Below, piece after piece: positions 48,581 to 57,116 of a stretch of DNA of 64,000 bases. The position numbers were made by a program, and so were the translations under genes. Positions within the stretch are counted from its first letter, which is position 1. Every line of letters starts with the position of its first letter. This DNA comes from Halomonas alkaliantarctica (GTDB lineage Bacteria > Pseudomonadota > Gammaproteobacteria > Pseudomonadales > Halomonadaceae): assembly GCF_029854215.1 (NCBI RefSeq), contig NZ_CP122961.1, forward strand, positions 2,480,001 through 2,544,000. The letters are read 5' to 3'. The notes below the pieces were generated by a model that was not told the DNA's origin, searched no databases, and saw only the letters and a program-made list of their open reading frames with translations.

Positions 48581-51451
48581 ATGTTGACACTCGGCCCCGA
48601 TGACATCTTGCTAGGCCGCCACGCCGCCAGCTGGCAAACCGCGCTGGACAATGCCGCTGAGGCGCTGGTTGACGCTGGATTAGTTGAGGCCGAGTACCGC
48701 GACGGCCTACACGACCGCGAGGCACAATCATCAACGTTTTTAGGCAACGCCATTGCGATCCCCCACGGTACGCCAGAAAGCCGTCAGTATGTAAAGAAAA
48801 CGGGCGTGCGCGTGCTGCAGTTTCCCCAAGGGATTAAGTGGCACGACGGCCAGCAGGTGCACGTGCTGGTAACGATTGCCGCCCAAAACGATGAGCACCT
48901 GGATATTCTGCGCCAGCTCACTCACGTGCTGGATCGCGAAGGCGTTTCCGAGCAGCTGGCAAACGCCACCTCCGCGGCAGATGTCGCGCGGCTGCTCTCC
49001 AAACCCGCATTGGAACCGCGCCTGGATGCCGACACGCTATGCGTGAACTTTCCGGCACGCGACCCACAGGAACTCGCCCTGGCAGCAGCAGCTCGCTTAC
49101 GCCAAAGCGGCTGTGTTGATAACAGCTTTATTACCGCCGTCGCTTCCGCGCAGCCGACTTGGTTAGGCAAAGGGCTGTGGCTGGCAAGCAGCGCCCAGGG
49201 CGTTAATCAGCCCGCGCTGGGGGTGGCCACGCCTGCTGAACAAAGCCTGGAAAGCGCTGGCCATCCGGTGCATGCGTTGTTCTGCCTGGCCGCCCACGGT
49301 GATGCCCACCGCCCGCTGCTAGAGCAATTGATGGCGGTGTTGGAAAACAGCGAAAGCCAAAGCCTGGTGGGCAAAACCAGCGCGCAGCTGCTGGCCACCC
49401 TGGCGGGCGAAACCGCCAGCACTCAGACTCGCCGTGTGCGGGTACTTAACCCCCATGGCTTACACGCCCGCCCCGCCAAACAGCTTGTACAGATAGCGCG
49501 CGCCCAGGCCATGCCGATTCAGGCACGTTTGGAAGAAGGCAGCGCCACCCCGGTTTCCGCCGCCAGCCTGACCAAAGTGATTGGCCTGGGCGCACGCCGT
49601 GGCCAGTGGCTGGTGCTTTCAGCCGAGGGTGAGCAGGCAAGCGCAGCGCTAGAGGCCGTCGCCGAGGCGGTTGAATCGGGCCTGGGTGAGAAAGTAACGC
49701 CCTTTGACGGTGGCTTTGATAGCGCGCCGGAAGCGAGCACCGCTACACCGGCCGTCGAGCCTCTCGCTGCCGATACGCCCCACGCCGGCGTGGCCGCCTC
49801 GCCGGGGTTGGCCATTGCGCCCGTGTTTGTCATTCGCCCGATGCAGTTTGAGTACACCGAGCACGCCAGCGACGCTGAACACGAAATCAGCCGTTTAAAT
49901 AGCGCGCTGAAAGAGGGCGCCGCCCAGCTGCACACATTGGTGCATAACGCCCCCGGTGGCGAAGTCGCCGATATTCTTTCGATGCACGAAGAGATGCTCG
50001 ACGACCCGGAACTCCACCACGCCGCGACGGATGCCATTCGCGAAGGACGCTCGGCGGAAGCGGGCTGGTGGGAAGCGATTGAAACCGCGGCCCACGCCCA
50101 GGAAATGCTCGCCGACCGGCTGCTGGCCGAGCGCGCTGCCGATCTGCGCGACGTAGGTCGCAGGGTGCTGGGCGTACTCTGCGATGTAACGCTCCCCGAA
50201 CCGCCGGATCATCCCTACATTCTGGTGATGGACGATATCGGCCCTTCCGATGTGGCCCGCCTGGATACCTCCCGTGTGCGCGGGCTGCTCACCGTCCGCG
50301 GTGGCGCCACGGCGCACAGCGCTATTCTGGCCCGCGCACTGGGTATTCCTGCTGTCGTTGGCGCCGGGCAAGCGGTGATGGCGCTTAACAACGCCAGCAT
50401 GATGATTTTGGATGGCGAACGTGGCCGGGTGACGCCACAACCTTCCGAAGAGCGCCTGCAGCGTGCCGAGCAGCAGTTGCTCGACCTCCAGCAGCGCGAA
50501 GCCGATGCCTGGGAAACCCGTTTTGAGGTCGCCCAAACGCGCGATGGGCACCGCGTCGAAGTCGCCGCCAACCTGGGCAACACTGCCCACGCCGTTGATG
50601 CGGTGGAGCGTGGCGCTGAAGCCGTTGGCCTGCTGCGTACCGAGTTCCTGTTTATGGCCCACGCCAGCGCACCAGATTTAGCGACTCAGATTAGCGAGTA
50701 CCGTCAGGCAATTGATGCCCTGGATGGCCGCCCGCTGGTAGCGCGCACATTGGATGTCGGCGGTGATAAGCCACTGCCCTACTGGCCGGTGCCCCAAGAA
50801 GACAACCCCTTCCTAGGTCTTCGCGGTATTCGTTTAGCGCTGACCCAACCCGAGGTACTCGAAACGCAGCTACGCGCCTTGTTAATGGCAGGTAGGAATA
50901 ACCCCCTGCGGATTATGCTGCCGATGGTCAAAGATATCGCCGAGTTCCGCACTGTAAAAGCCATCTACGACCGCCTACTCAAAGAGATACCCACTTCCCA
51001 ACGCGCCACCGATGTGCAGTTGGGGGTGATGATTGAAATACCCTCTAGCGCGCTGCTGGCACCCAGCCTTGCCGCCGAAGTCGATTTCTTCTCGATAGGC
51101 ACCAACGACTTGACCCAGTACACCCTGGCGATCGACCGCGGCCACCCGGAACTCTCTGCCCAAGCCGATGGTTTGCACCCCGCAGTGCTGCGTTTGATTC
51201 AAATGACCGTGGCGGCGGCCCATACACAAGGAAAATGGGTCGGCGTGTGCGGCGAGTTGGCCTCAGACGCCGTGGCCATTCCCGTATTGGTAGGCCTCGG
51301 CGTGGACGAGCTTTCCGTCAGCGCGCGGCAGATCCCGCTGGTCAAAGCCCGCCTGCGCGAGTTTGACTTCGCTGATGCCCAAGCCAGTGCTCAGTTAGCG
51401 CTTGCCCAAGCCACCAGCGATGAAGTGCGCGATGCACTGGAGGCCCGCTAA
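48581..51451 (+). CDS. fruB: Fructose PTS multiphosphoryl transfer protein (EIIA-HPr-EI)
   Basis: A 956-residue fusion that passes phosphate from PEP to the fructose permease. The EIIA domain (about 1-150) has its His in IAIPHGTPES. A linking domain follows, then HPr (about 278-365) with phospho-His in NPHGLHARPAKQ. Enzyme I (about 400-956) has phospho-His in GGATAHSAILARAL and CGELASD near the end. GGAG lies before the ATG at 48581; the frame opens 228 bases earlier but that part overlaps the operators and cra. It overlaps fruK by one base. Confidence 0.95.
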   Translation: MLTLGPDDILLGRHAASWQTALDNAAEALVDAGLVEAEYRDGLHDREAQSSTFLGNAIAIPHGTPESRQYVKKTGVRVLQFPQGIKWHDGQQVHVLVTIAAQNDEHLDILRQLTHVLDREGVSEQLANATSAADVARLLSKPALEPRLDADTLCVNFPARDPQELALAAAARLRQSGCVDNSFITAVASAQPTWLGKGLWLASSAQGVNQPALGVATPAEQSLESAGHPVHALFCLAAHGDAHRPLLEQLMAVLENSESQSLVGKTSAQLLATLAGETASTQTRRVRVLNPHGLHARPAKQLVQIARAQAMPIQARLEEGSATPVSAASLTKVIGLGARRGQWLVLSAEGEQASAALEAVAEAVESGLGEKVTPFDGGFDSAPEASTATPAVEPLAADTPHAGVAASPGLAIAPVFVIRPMQFEYTEHASDAEHEISRLNSALKEGAAQLHTLVHNAPGGEVADILSMHEEMLDDPELHHAATDAIREGRSAEAGWWEAIETAAHAQEMLADRLLAERAADLRDVGRRVLGVLCDVTLPEPPDHPYILVMDDIGPSDVARLDTSRVRGLLTVRGGATAHSAILARALGIPAVVGAGQAVMALNNASMMILDGERGRVTPQPSEERLQRAEQQLLDLQQREADAWETRFEVAQTRDGHRVEVAANLGNTAHAVDAVERGAEAVGLLRTEFLFMAHASAPDLATQISEYRQAIDALDGRPLVARTLDVGGDKPLPYWPVPQEDNPFLGLRGIRLALTQPEVLETQLRALLMAGRNNPLRIMLPMVKDIAEFRTVKAIYDRLLKEIPTSQRATDVQLGVMIEIPSSALLAPSLAAEVDFFSIGTNDLTQYTLAIDRGHPELSAQADGLHPAVLRLIQMTVAAAHTQGKWVGVCGELASDAVAIPVLVGLGVDELSVSARQIPLVKARLREFDFADAQASAQLALAQATSDEVRDALEAR

Positions 51452-52434
51452 TGGCCCGCGTGCTATGCATTACATTGAACCCGGCGCTGGATTTGGCGTT
51501 TAATCTTGACGCCTTGGTACTGGGCAGCGTCAACCGACCCACCAGCGCGCAGTTAGAAGCGGCAGGTAAAGGTGTTAACGTTGCCCGCGTATTAGCAGGC
51601 CTTGGCCACGATGTCACCGTCAGCGGCTTTTTAGGTGCCGACAACGATGCTCCCTTCCAATTGGCATTTACCCAGTACTGCCTGACCGACGCCTTCGTGC
51701 GCGTGCCGGGAGAAACCCGTATCAATGCCAAAATTGCTGAGCAGAGCGGCCGCGTTACCGATATTAACGGCCCCGGCATGCCCATTGATGGCGCGGATTT
51801 GCAGGCGCTGACCGACACGCTGAATACCGAGCTTTCCAGCACGACGCCCCCCCAGGCGGTCGTTGTGGCGGGCAGCCTGCCCCCCGGGCTGTCAGTGGAG
51901 GATTTCAGCGCGCTGTTAAACCACTTAAACGCCAGCGGCGTACCGCTCTGGGTAGATACCAGTGGCCCGGCACTCAATGCGGCGCTAGCGACTCACCCCG
52001 CCGGTGTTAAGCCTAATGAAAATGAACTGGCAGAGTGGGCAGGCGAAGATATGACCTCTTCCGATGCGCGCTTGAAGGCGGCCAAGCGGCTGCATTCAAG
52101 CGGCATCGCCCATGTGCTGATTTCAGCGGGTGCCGAAGGGGTGCTGTGGGTTAACGCTCAAGGTGCCTGGCACGCCACACCCCCTAAGGTTACCGCGACG
52201 AATACCGTTTGCGCCGGCGATACCTTCGTCGCGGGCATGCTCCACGGCCTGTTGACTCATCAGAACAGCCAGCAAGACGCTGAGCAGACGCTGCGCTTTG
52301 CCACCGCGCTCTCGGCCGAGGCCGTGCGCCATGTTGGCGTGGGCAACCCCCGCGCTGCCGATTTCGATTCACTCCAACAACACACCCGGATACGGCGTCT
52401 TGATGACACCATCACCGAGGGAGCCACGCTATGA
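51451..52434 (+). CDS. pfkB: 1-phosphofructokinase
   Basis: A 327-residue PfkB-family kinase turning fructose-1-phosphate into fructose-1,6-bisphosphate. GKGVNVARVLAGLG is the N-terminal substrate motif; NTVCAGDTFVAGML carries the catalytic Asp, with CAGD instead of the common GAGD. It is co-translated with fruB (TAATG) and overlaps fruA by four bases. It is also called FruK. Confidence 0.94.
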   Translation: MARVLCITLNPALDLAFNLDALVLGSVNRPTSAQLEAAGKGVNVARVLAGLGHDVTVSGFLGADNDAPFQLAFTQYCLTDAFVRVPGETRINAKIAEQSGRVTDINGPGMPIDGADLQALTDTLNTELSSTTPPQAVVVAGSLPPGLSVEDFSALLNHLNASGVPLWVDTSGPALNAALATHPAGVKPNENELAEWAGEDMTSSDARLKAAKRLHSSGIAHVLISAGAEGVLWVNAQGAWHATPPKVTATNTVCAGDTFVAGMLHGLLTHQNSQQDAEQTLRFATALSAEAVRHVGVGNPRAADFDSLQQHTRIRRLDDTITEGATL

Positions 52435-54164
52435 ATATTATTCTGATTACCTCCTGCCCCAGCGGCATGGCGACCACCTTCCTCGCTGCTAAGCGCCTGG
52501 AACAAGCCGCCCAGCGCCAAGGCTGGTCGGCGCATGTGGAAATGCACGGAGAAGTCGCGCCACTCCAGGCCGCCACTGCCAAGCAGATCGCCAATGCCGA
52601 TTTGATCGTGGTCGCCGCCGATCACGTACCTGCCCCGGAGCGCTTTGAAGGCAAGCGGCTATTCCAAGCGCCGATTGCCAGTGCACTCCCCGACCCCAGC
52701 GCTTTCCTGGCCCAGGCAAAGCGTGAAGCGCCGATTTATAGCGCACCTGCCGCCTCTAGCGTACCTACCGCTGCAAGCAGCGCGAGTGGCAAGAAAATCG
52801 TTGCCGTCACCGCCTGCCCCACCGGCGTGGCGCATACCTTTATGGCCGCCGAAGCACTCGCAGAGGCAGGCAAAGCCATGGGCCACGCCATTCGCGTGGA
52901 AACCCAAGGCTCGGTGGGCGCACAAGATAAGTTGACCGAAGAAGAGATCGCCGACGCCGACATAGTCGTACTGGCCTGTGATATCGACGTTGATCCGTCG
53001 CGGTTTGCTGGTAAGCGCATCTACCGCACCTCTACCGGCAACGCGCTGAAAAAGCCGCGCCCTACCCTTGAAGCTGCGCTCAGCGACGCCGCCATAGAGA
53101 GCGGCAACAGCAATGCGGGCTCAGCCAATAAGAGCGTCAAAGAGAAAGGCGTTTACAAGCACCTGCTCACCGGCGTTTCGTTTATGCTGCCCATGGTCGT
53201 GGCGGGCGGCCTGCTGATTGCCCTCTCCTTTGTGTTTGGCATTGAAGCCTTCGAGCAGGAAGGCACCCTGGCCGCCGCGCTGATGCAGATCGGTGGCGGC
53301 ACCGCCTTTGCGCTGATGATTCCAGTGCTGGCAGGTTATATCGCCTACTCCATCGCCGACCGTCCCGGCATCGCGCCGGGTATGATTGGCGGCATGCTGG
53401 CGGCCAATATCGGCTCCGGCTTTATCGGCGGTATTTTGGCGGGTTTCCTGGCAGGCTATGTGGCCCTGGCGGTGACACGCTACGTCAAACTACCCTCCAG
53501 CGTTGAATCCCTTAAGCCGATTCTGATCATTCCACTAGTTGCCAGCCTGGTCACCGGCTTGACCATGATCTACGTGATTGGCGAACCGGTCGCGGCGCTG
53601 CTTAATGCCCTGACCAGCTTCCTGGAATCCATGGGCTCCACCAACGCAGTACTGCTGGGTATTCTGCTGGGCGCGATGATGTGCTTCGACCTGGGTGGCC
53701 CGGTCAACAAAGCCGCTTACACCTTTGGCGTGGGTCTGCTGGCTTCTGAAACTTACGGCCCCATGGCGGCGATCATGGCCGCAGGGATGGTGCCTGCCAT
53801 CGGTATGGGGATTGCCAGCTTTGTCGCGCGCAACAAGTTCTCTGCACCGGAGCGCGAAGCGGGCAAAGCCTCTTTTGTACTGGGCCTGTGTTTTATCAGT
53901 GAAGGTGCAATCCCCTTTGCAGCGAAAGACCCGCTACGTGTTATCCCCGCCTGTATCGCAGGGGGCGCCCTCACAGGCGCTCTCTCGATGCTGGTAGGTG
54001 CAAAACTAATGGCCCCTCATGGCGGCATCTTTGTACTGCTGATCCCTAACGCCATCACCCCGGTACTACTCTACCTTGGTGCCATTGTGGCTGGCTCGTT
54101 GGTGACGGGACTAGGCTATGCATTTATCAAACGTGATGCGGCCCAGGTAGCCCTCGCCACCTAA
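52431..54164 (+). CDS. fruA: PTS fructose transporter subunit IIBC
   Basis: A 577-residue permease with duplicated IIB domains and a IIC membrane domain. The first IIB (about 1-100) has its cysteine in SCPSGMATTF. The second (about 120-215) has ACPTGVAHTFMAAE, the catalytic phospho-cysteine. IIC begins near residue 240 (KHLLTGVSFMLPMVVAGG) and has eight to ten helices. It phosphorylates fructose on entry. A terminator follows 19 bases after the stop. Confidence 0.95.
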   Translation: MNIILITSCPSGMATTFLAAKRLEQAAQRQGWSAHVEMHGEVAPLQAATAKQIANADLIVVAADHVPAPERFEGKRLFQAPIASALPDPSAFLAQAKREAPIYSAPAASSVPTAASSASGKKIVAVTACPTGVAHTFMAAEALAEAGKAMGHAIRVETQGSVGAQDKLTEEEIADADIVVLACDIDVDPSRFAGKRIYRTSTGNALKKPRPTLEAALSDAAIESGNSNAGSANKSVKEKGVYKHLLTGVSFMLPMVVAGGLLIALSFVFGIEAFEQEGTLAAALMQIGGGTAFALMIPVLAGYIAYSIADRPGIAPGMIGGMLAANIGSGFIGGILAGFLAGYVALAVTRYVKLPSSVESLKPILIIPLVASLVTGLTMIYVIGEPVAALLNALTSFLESMGSTNAVLLGILLGAMMCFDLGGPVNKAAYTFGVGLLASETYGPMAAIMAAGMVPAIGMGIASFVARNKFSAPEREAGKASFVLGLCFISEGAIPFAAKDPLRVIPACIAGGALTGALSMLVGAKLMAPHGGIFVLLIPNAITPVLLYLGAIVAGSLVTGLGYAFIKRDAAQVALAT

Positions 54165-54183
54165 CCGCTGTTACCAAAAAGTG

Positions 54184-54210
54184 AGGGCAGGCGAACATGC
54201 CTGCCCTTTT
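54184..54210 (+). terminator. Intrinsic terminator of the fru operon
   Basis: AGGGCAGGC and GCCTGCCCT form a nine-base stem around a six-base loop, followed by TTTT. It lies 19 bases after the fruA stop. Confidence 0.88.
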
Positions 54211-54280
54211 AAATACGTCGCTTTACGCATTTAATACCTTTTCATGCCACTTATACCCTCTACTCTTTGTCATTTTTTAT

Positions 54281-54293
54281 GTAGTATTTTTAC
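54281..54293. promoter_or_regulatory. Degenerate HexR-like site upstream of pgi
   Basis: GTAGTATTTTTAC, flanked by T and A, deviates from the shared pattern at one position (T for A). It is separated from pgi by the 138-base repeat element. Weak on its own. Confidence 0.35.
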
Positions 54294-54335
54294 ATAGCCC
54301 ACTTTTCGATTTTGATCACCCAATTCACTTATAAC

Positions 54336-54473
54336 AAACCTCTGATTAACGTAATGACGTAGGCCAGACAAGGCAAAAATCAACGAAAAAGCGGAGTTTA
54401 CGTGGGTGTAAATGAGCATTTTGAGGCGATTTTTAACGCCGTATGGGCAAGCGCAATAGTTAATCAGAGGTTT
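54336..54473. mobile_element. MITE-like element with 15-base terminal inverted repeats
   Basis: The ends are AAACCTCTGATTAAC and GTTAATCAGAGGTTT, perfect inverted repeats enclosing 108 bases with no credible gene. The 9-base word ATAACAAAC occurs at 54331 and again at 54475, overlapping the left end, and may be a target duplication. The inner sequence includes GAGTTTACGTGGGTGTAAAT. The element ends 20 bases before the pgi start codon. Confidence 0.72.
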
Positions 54474-54493
54474 CATAACAAACGGATCGCCCT

Positions 54494-56161
54494 ATGTTTC
54501 AGCTAACTCGCAGCGTTACCTGGCAGGCGCTTGACCGCCTGCGCGACAAAACCGCCAACGACCGCATTCGTGATTACTTCACCAATGACCCGCAGCGCTT
54601 TGAGAAAATGAGCTTACGGGTGGGCGGTCTGTTTCTTGACTACTCCAAGCACCATGTCTCCGATGAAGTACTCACCAAGCTGATTGAGCTAGCCGACCAC
54701 TCCGCCCTGGTACAGCGCCGGGCTCAGATGTTCTCTGGCGATATCATAAACGTGACGGAGAACCGCCCGGTACTGCATACGGCGCTGCGCCACTTAGGCG
54801 ATGAACCGGTCTATGTGGACGGCGAAGACGTCATGCCGGAGATCACCCGCACTCGCGAGCAGATCAAACTGTTCTCGGAGGCGGTACGCAGCGGCGAGTG
54901 GAAAGGTTACAGCGGCAAACGCATTAAAGACGTGGTCAATATCGGTATTGGCGGCTCGGATCTTGGCCCCAATATGGCGGTGCGTGCGCTGCTCAAATAC
55001 CGCCACCCGGAACTGCACTTCCACTTCGTTTCCAACGTGGACGGCACCCATATTCAGAAGGTGCTCTCGCGCCTTGACCCGGCAACTACGCTATTTATCG
55101 TCTCTACCAAGACCTTCTCTACCCAAGAGACCCTCCTAAACGCCAAAACCGCGCGGCGCTGGTTCCTGGAGAACGCTGGTGAAGATGCGGACGTGGGCGC
55201 GCACTTTATTGCCGCCTCCACCAACCGCAAAGCGGCGATGGAGTTCGGTATTCGCGAAGAGAACGTGTTCGAGTTTTGGGCCTGGGTGGGCGGCCGTTAC
55301 TCCATGTGGTCGTCTATCGGCCTGCCGATTGCGCTTTCGATCGGTTTCGAAGGCTTTATCGAGCTGCTGGAAGGCGCTCATGAGATGGATAACCATTTCA
55401 TCAACGCGCCCTTCTCGCAAAACATGCCGGTGCTGATGGCGCTGATTGGTATTTGGTACATCAACTTTATTGGCGCCGAAACCCAGGCTATCGTGCCCTA
55501 CGACCAGGCGCTGAACCAACTGCCATCCTTCCTGCAGCAGCTGGATATGGAGTCTAACGGTAAGTCGGTGGATATTTTCGGCCACCCGGTGAACTACAAA
55601 ACCGGCCCGATTGTGTGGGGCCAAACCGGCTCCAATGGCCAGCATGCGTTCTTCCAGTTGCTGCACCAGGGCACCCGCTACGTGCCGATTGATTTTATTG
55701 CCTCGCTCAAGCCCGAGCCCGGCGTGGAAGACCACCACTTCGCCCTGCTGACCAATATGCTCGCCCAGGCCAACGCCTTTATGGAAGGCAGCCAAGGCGA
55801 TAGCAAAGAGCTAAGCCAACACGACCCCTACAGCTGCCCCGGCAACCGCCCCTCCAGCACCCTACTGCTGGATGAGCTAACGCCAAAAAACCTGGGTGCA
55901 CTAATCGCGCTCTACGAGCATAAGGTGTTTGTGCAAGGGGTCATCTGGAACATCAACTCCTTCGACCAGTGGGGCGTGCAGCTCGGCAAGCGCATCGCCG
56001 GCGAAATCAGCGAACGCATCGACACCAACGCCGCTGACTTCGACACCTCCACTCAAGGCCTGTTGGAACTGGTGCGTGCTCACTTCCCCAATGGCAACAG
56101 CGGGGAAGAGGAAAGCGCACCGGCCAGTGCCGATAAAAAGCCATCACGCAAGAAGCGTTGA
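54494..56161 (+). CDS. pgi: Glucose-6-phosphate isomerase
   Basis: A 555-residue isomerase interconverting glucose-6-phosphate and fructose-6-phosphate. VNIGIGGSDLGPNMAVRAL, GGRYSMWSSIGLPIAL and HQGTRYVPIDF are the family signatures; catalytic Glu and His lie in the last two. The ATG has only a poor ribosome site (GGATCG) and lies 20 bases after a MITE-like element, so its promoter is either inside or beyond the element. In this pathway set it feeds fructose carbon back to the Entner-Doudoroff route. Confidence 0.95.
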   Translation: MFQLTRSVTWQALDRLRDKTANDRIRDYFTNDPQRFEKMSLRVGGLFLDYSKHHVSDEVLTKLIELADHSALVQRRAQMFSGDIINVTENRPVLHTALRHLGDEPVYVDGEDVMPEITRTREQIKLFSEAVRSGEWKGYSGKRIKDVVNIGIGGSDLGPNMAVRALLKYRHPELHFHFVSNVDGTHIQKVLSRLDPATTLFIVSTKTFSTQETLLNAKTARRWFLENAGEDADVGAHFIAASTNRKAAMEFGIREENVFEFWAWVGGRYSMWSSIGLPIALSIGFEGFIELLEGAHEMDNHFINAPFSQNMPVLMALIGIWYINFIGAETQAIVPYDQALNQLPSFLQQLDMESNGKSVDIFGHPVNYKTGPIVWGQTGSNGQHAFFQLLHQGTRYVPIDFIASLKPEPGVEDHHFALLTNMLAQANAFMEGSQGDSKELSQHDPYSCPGNRPSSTLLLDELTPKNLGALIALYEHKVFVQGVIWNINSFDQWGVQLGKRIAGEISERIDTNAADFDTSTQGLLELVRAHFPNGNSGEEESAPASADKKPSRKKR

Positions 56162-56193
56162 ACGGATAGGTTGGTAAATCGATAGAAAAACGA

Positions 56194-56227
56194 ACGCCTT
56201 GGTTTGAAAGGACCAAGGCGTTTTTTT
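56194..56227 (+). terminator. Intrinsic terminator after pgi
   Basis: ACGCCTTGGT and ACCAAGGCGT form a ten-base stem with an eight-base loop and are followed by a T run. It lies 33 bases past the pgi stop. Confidence 0.9.
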
Positions 56228-56394
56228 AGGGAAGTTGGGCGACTAAGCTTTTAGCATTAACAAGACGACCGTCGAACTCGCTGTAACGATTGGATGCAAT
56301 GGATGGCAAGATTCATTGCCAATATGTGTATCGAACGGTTTGAGAACGGATAATCAAAGTACCCAGACGATTAATCCCATACTTCTAATTAACC
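56228..56394. other. Intergenic stretch between pgi terminator and dinB-type gene
   Basis: No complete gene. On the minus strand, 56226-56312 is an open stretch reading ILPSIASNRYSEFDGRLVNA and continuing eight codons to a stop. It has coding-like composition and could be the tail of a decayed gene, but I cannot name it. Nothing else is seen. Confidence 0.35.
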
Positions 56395-56934
56395 TTACCC
56401 CTCATCCGGAATCAGCGCCAACAGATCGGTGACGCCAACATCCACACCGGCTTGAGATAATAAGGTAGATACCTGACCGCGATGGTGGGTTTGGTGATTG
56501 AAGAAATGAAGGATCAGGCTCGAGTAGCGCCGTTTTGAGGCTACTCCTTTCGTGTTGTGATAACTCAGCGTGGTACTCAAATCATCGTCTGTCAGCGCCG
56601 CTACCCAGTTAATAATTACGGTATCGAGCCATCGACGATGCGCTTTCAGTCCTGCTAAGTCATCAAACATCACTTGGTCAAGCCGCTCTGGCGTAGGAAG
56701 GTCAATCATTACCGCAAGCGTTCTTGCCGTAGAAGAGGGGTGCGTTGCAAACCGCTTGAGCCAAATAGTGTCGGCGACCGCGATGTGATTTAGCGTGCCA
56801 AACATCGAACCAAAGAAAGCGCTACGCTCTTGGGTAAGTTCTGCAGCCGTCAGCTTGCTGGCGGCCTCGTATACCTTTGCATTCATCCACTGATTATAGG
56901 ATGCCATTAATGCAAAATGTGGTTGCAGCTCCAT
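56395..56934 (-). CDS. DinB family protein
   Basis: A 179-residue four-helix-bundle protein of the DinB/YfiT type. The metal-binding histidines are expected in LNHIAVADTIW and HFFNHQTHHRGQVSTLL. Members include thiol-dependent transferases, but most are uncharacterised. MASYNQWMNAKVY near the start is typical. It is divergent from the radical SAM gene and shares a 182-base promoter region with it. Confidence 0.87.
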   Translation of the reverse strand: MELQPHFALMASYNQWMNAKVYEAASKLTAAELTQERSAFFGSMFGTLNHIAVADTIWLKRFATHPSSTARTLAVMIDLPTPERLDQVMFDDLAGLKAHRRWLDTVIINWVAALTDDDLSTTLSYHNTKGVASKRRYSSLILHFFNHQTHHRGQVSTLLSQAGVDVGVTDLLALIPDEG

Positions 56935-57070
56935 AGGTCACATCGCCTCTTTCAATACTGGTGCCAGCGGGCTCTTTAAGAGTATGAAATAACAACGCGT
57001 CTGTTCATCCCCCGAATTTGGCATTTAAGCCCCTAAGCCTCTCCTTGCGCCTTTACCCAAACGCCATATA

Positions 57071-57094
57071 CTGTATATATAGCCATATATACAG
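57071..57094. promoter_or_regulatory. 24-base palindrome upstream of the radical SAM gene (LexA-like, stretched)
   Basis: CTGTATATAT and ATATATACAG are perfect inverted halves separated by AGCC. Each half equals one arm of the SOS box, but the CTGT and ACAG are 16 bases apart rather than 8. It lies 23 bases before the ATG at 57117. The P. aeruginosa homologue PA0069 is, from memory, in the LexA regulon. Confidence 0.45.
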
Positions 57095-57116
57095 TTATAC
57101 AGGTAAGAGGTGGCAA

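Noticed and set aside
49895..50662. 255-residue antisense frame within fruB
   Set aside because: Lies wholly inside the Enzyme I domain, no start signal and no homology-like motif.
54270..54476. 68-residue minus-strand frame covering the MITE-like element
   Set aside because: It results from the element's inverted structure, has no ribosome site and no motif.
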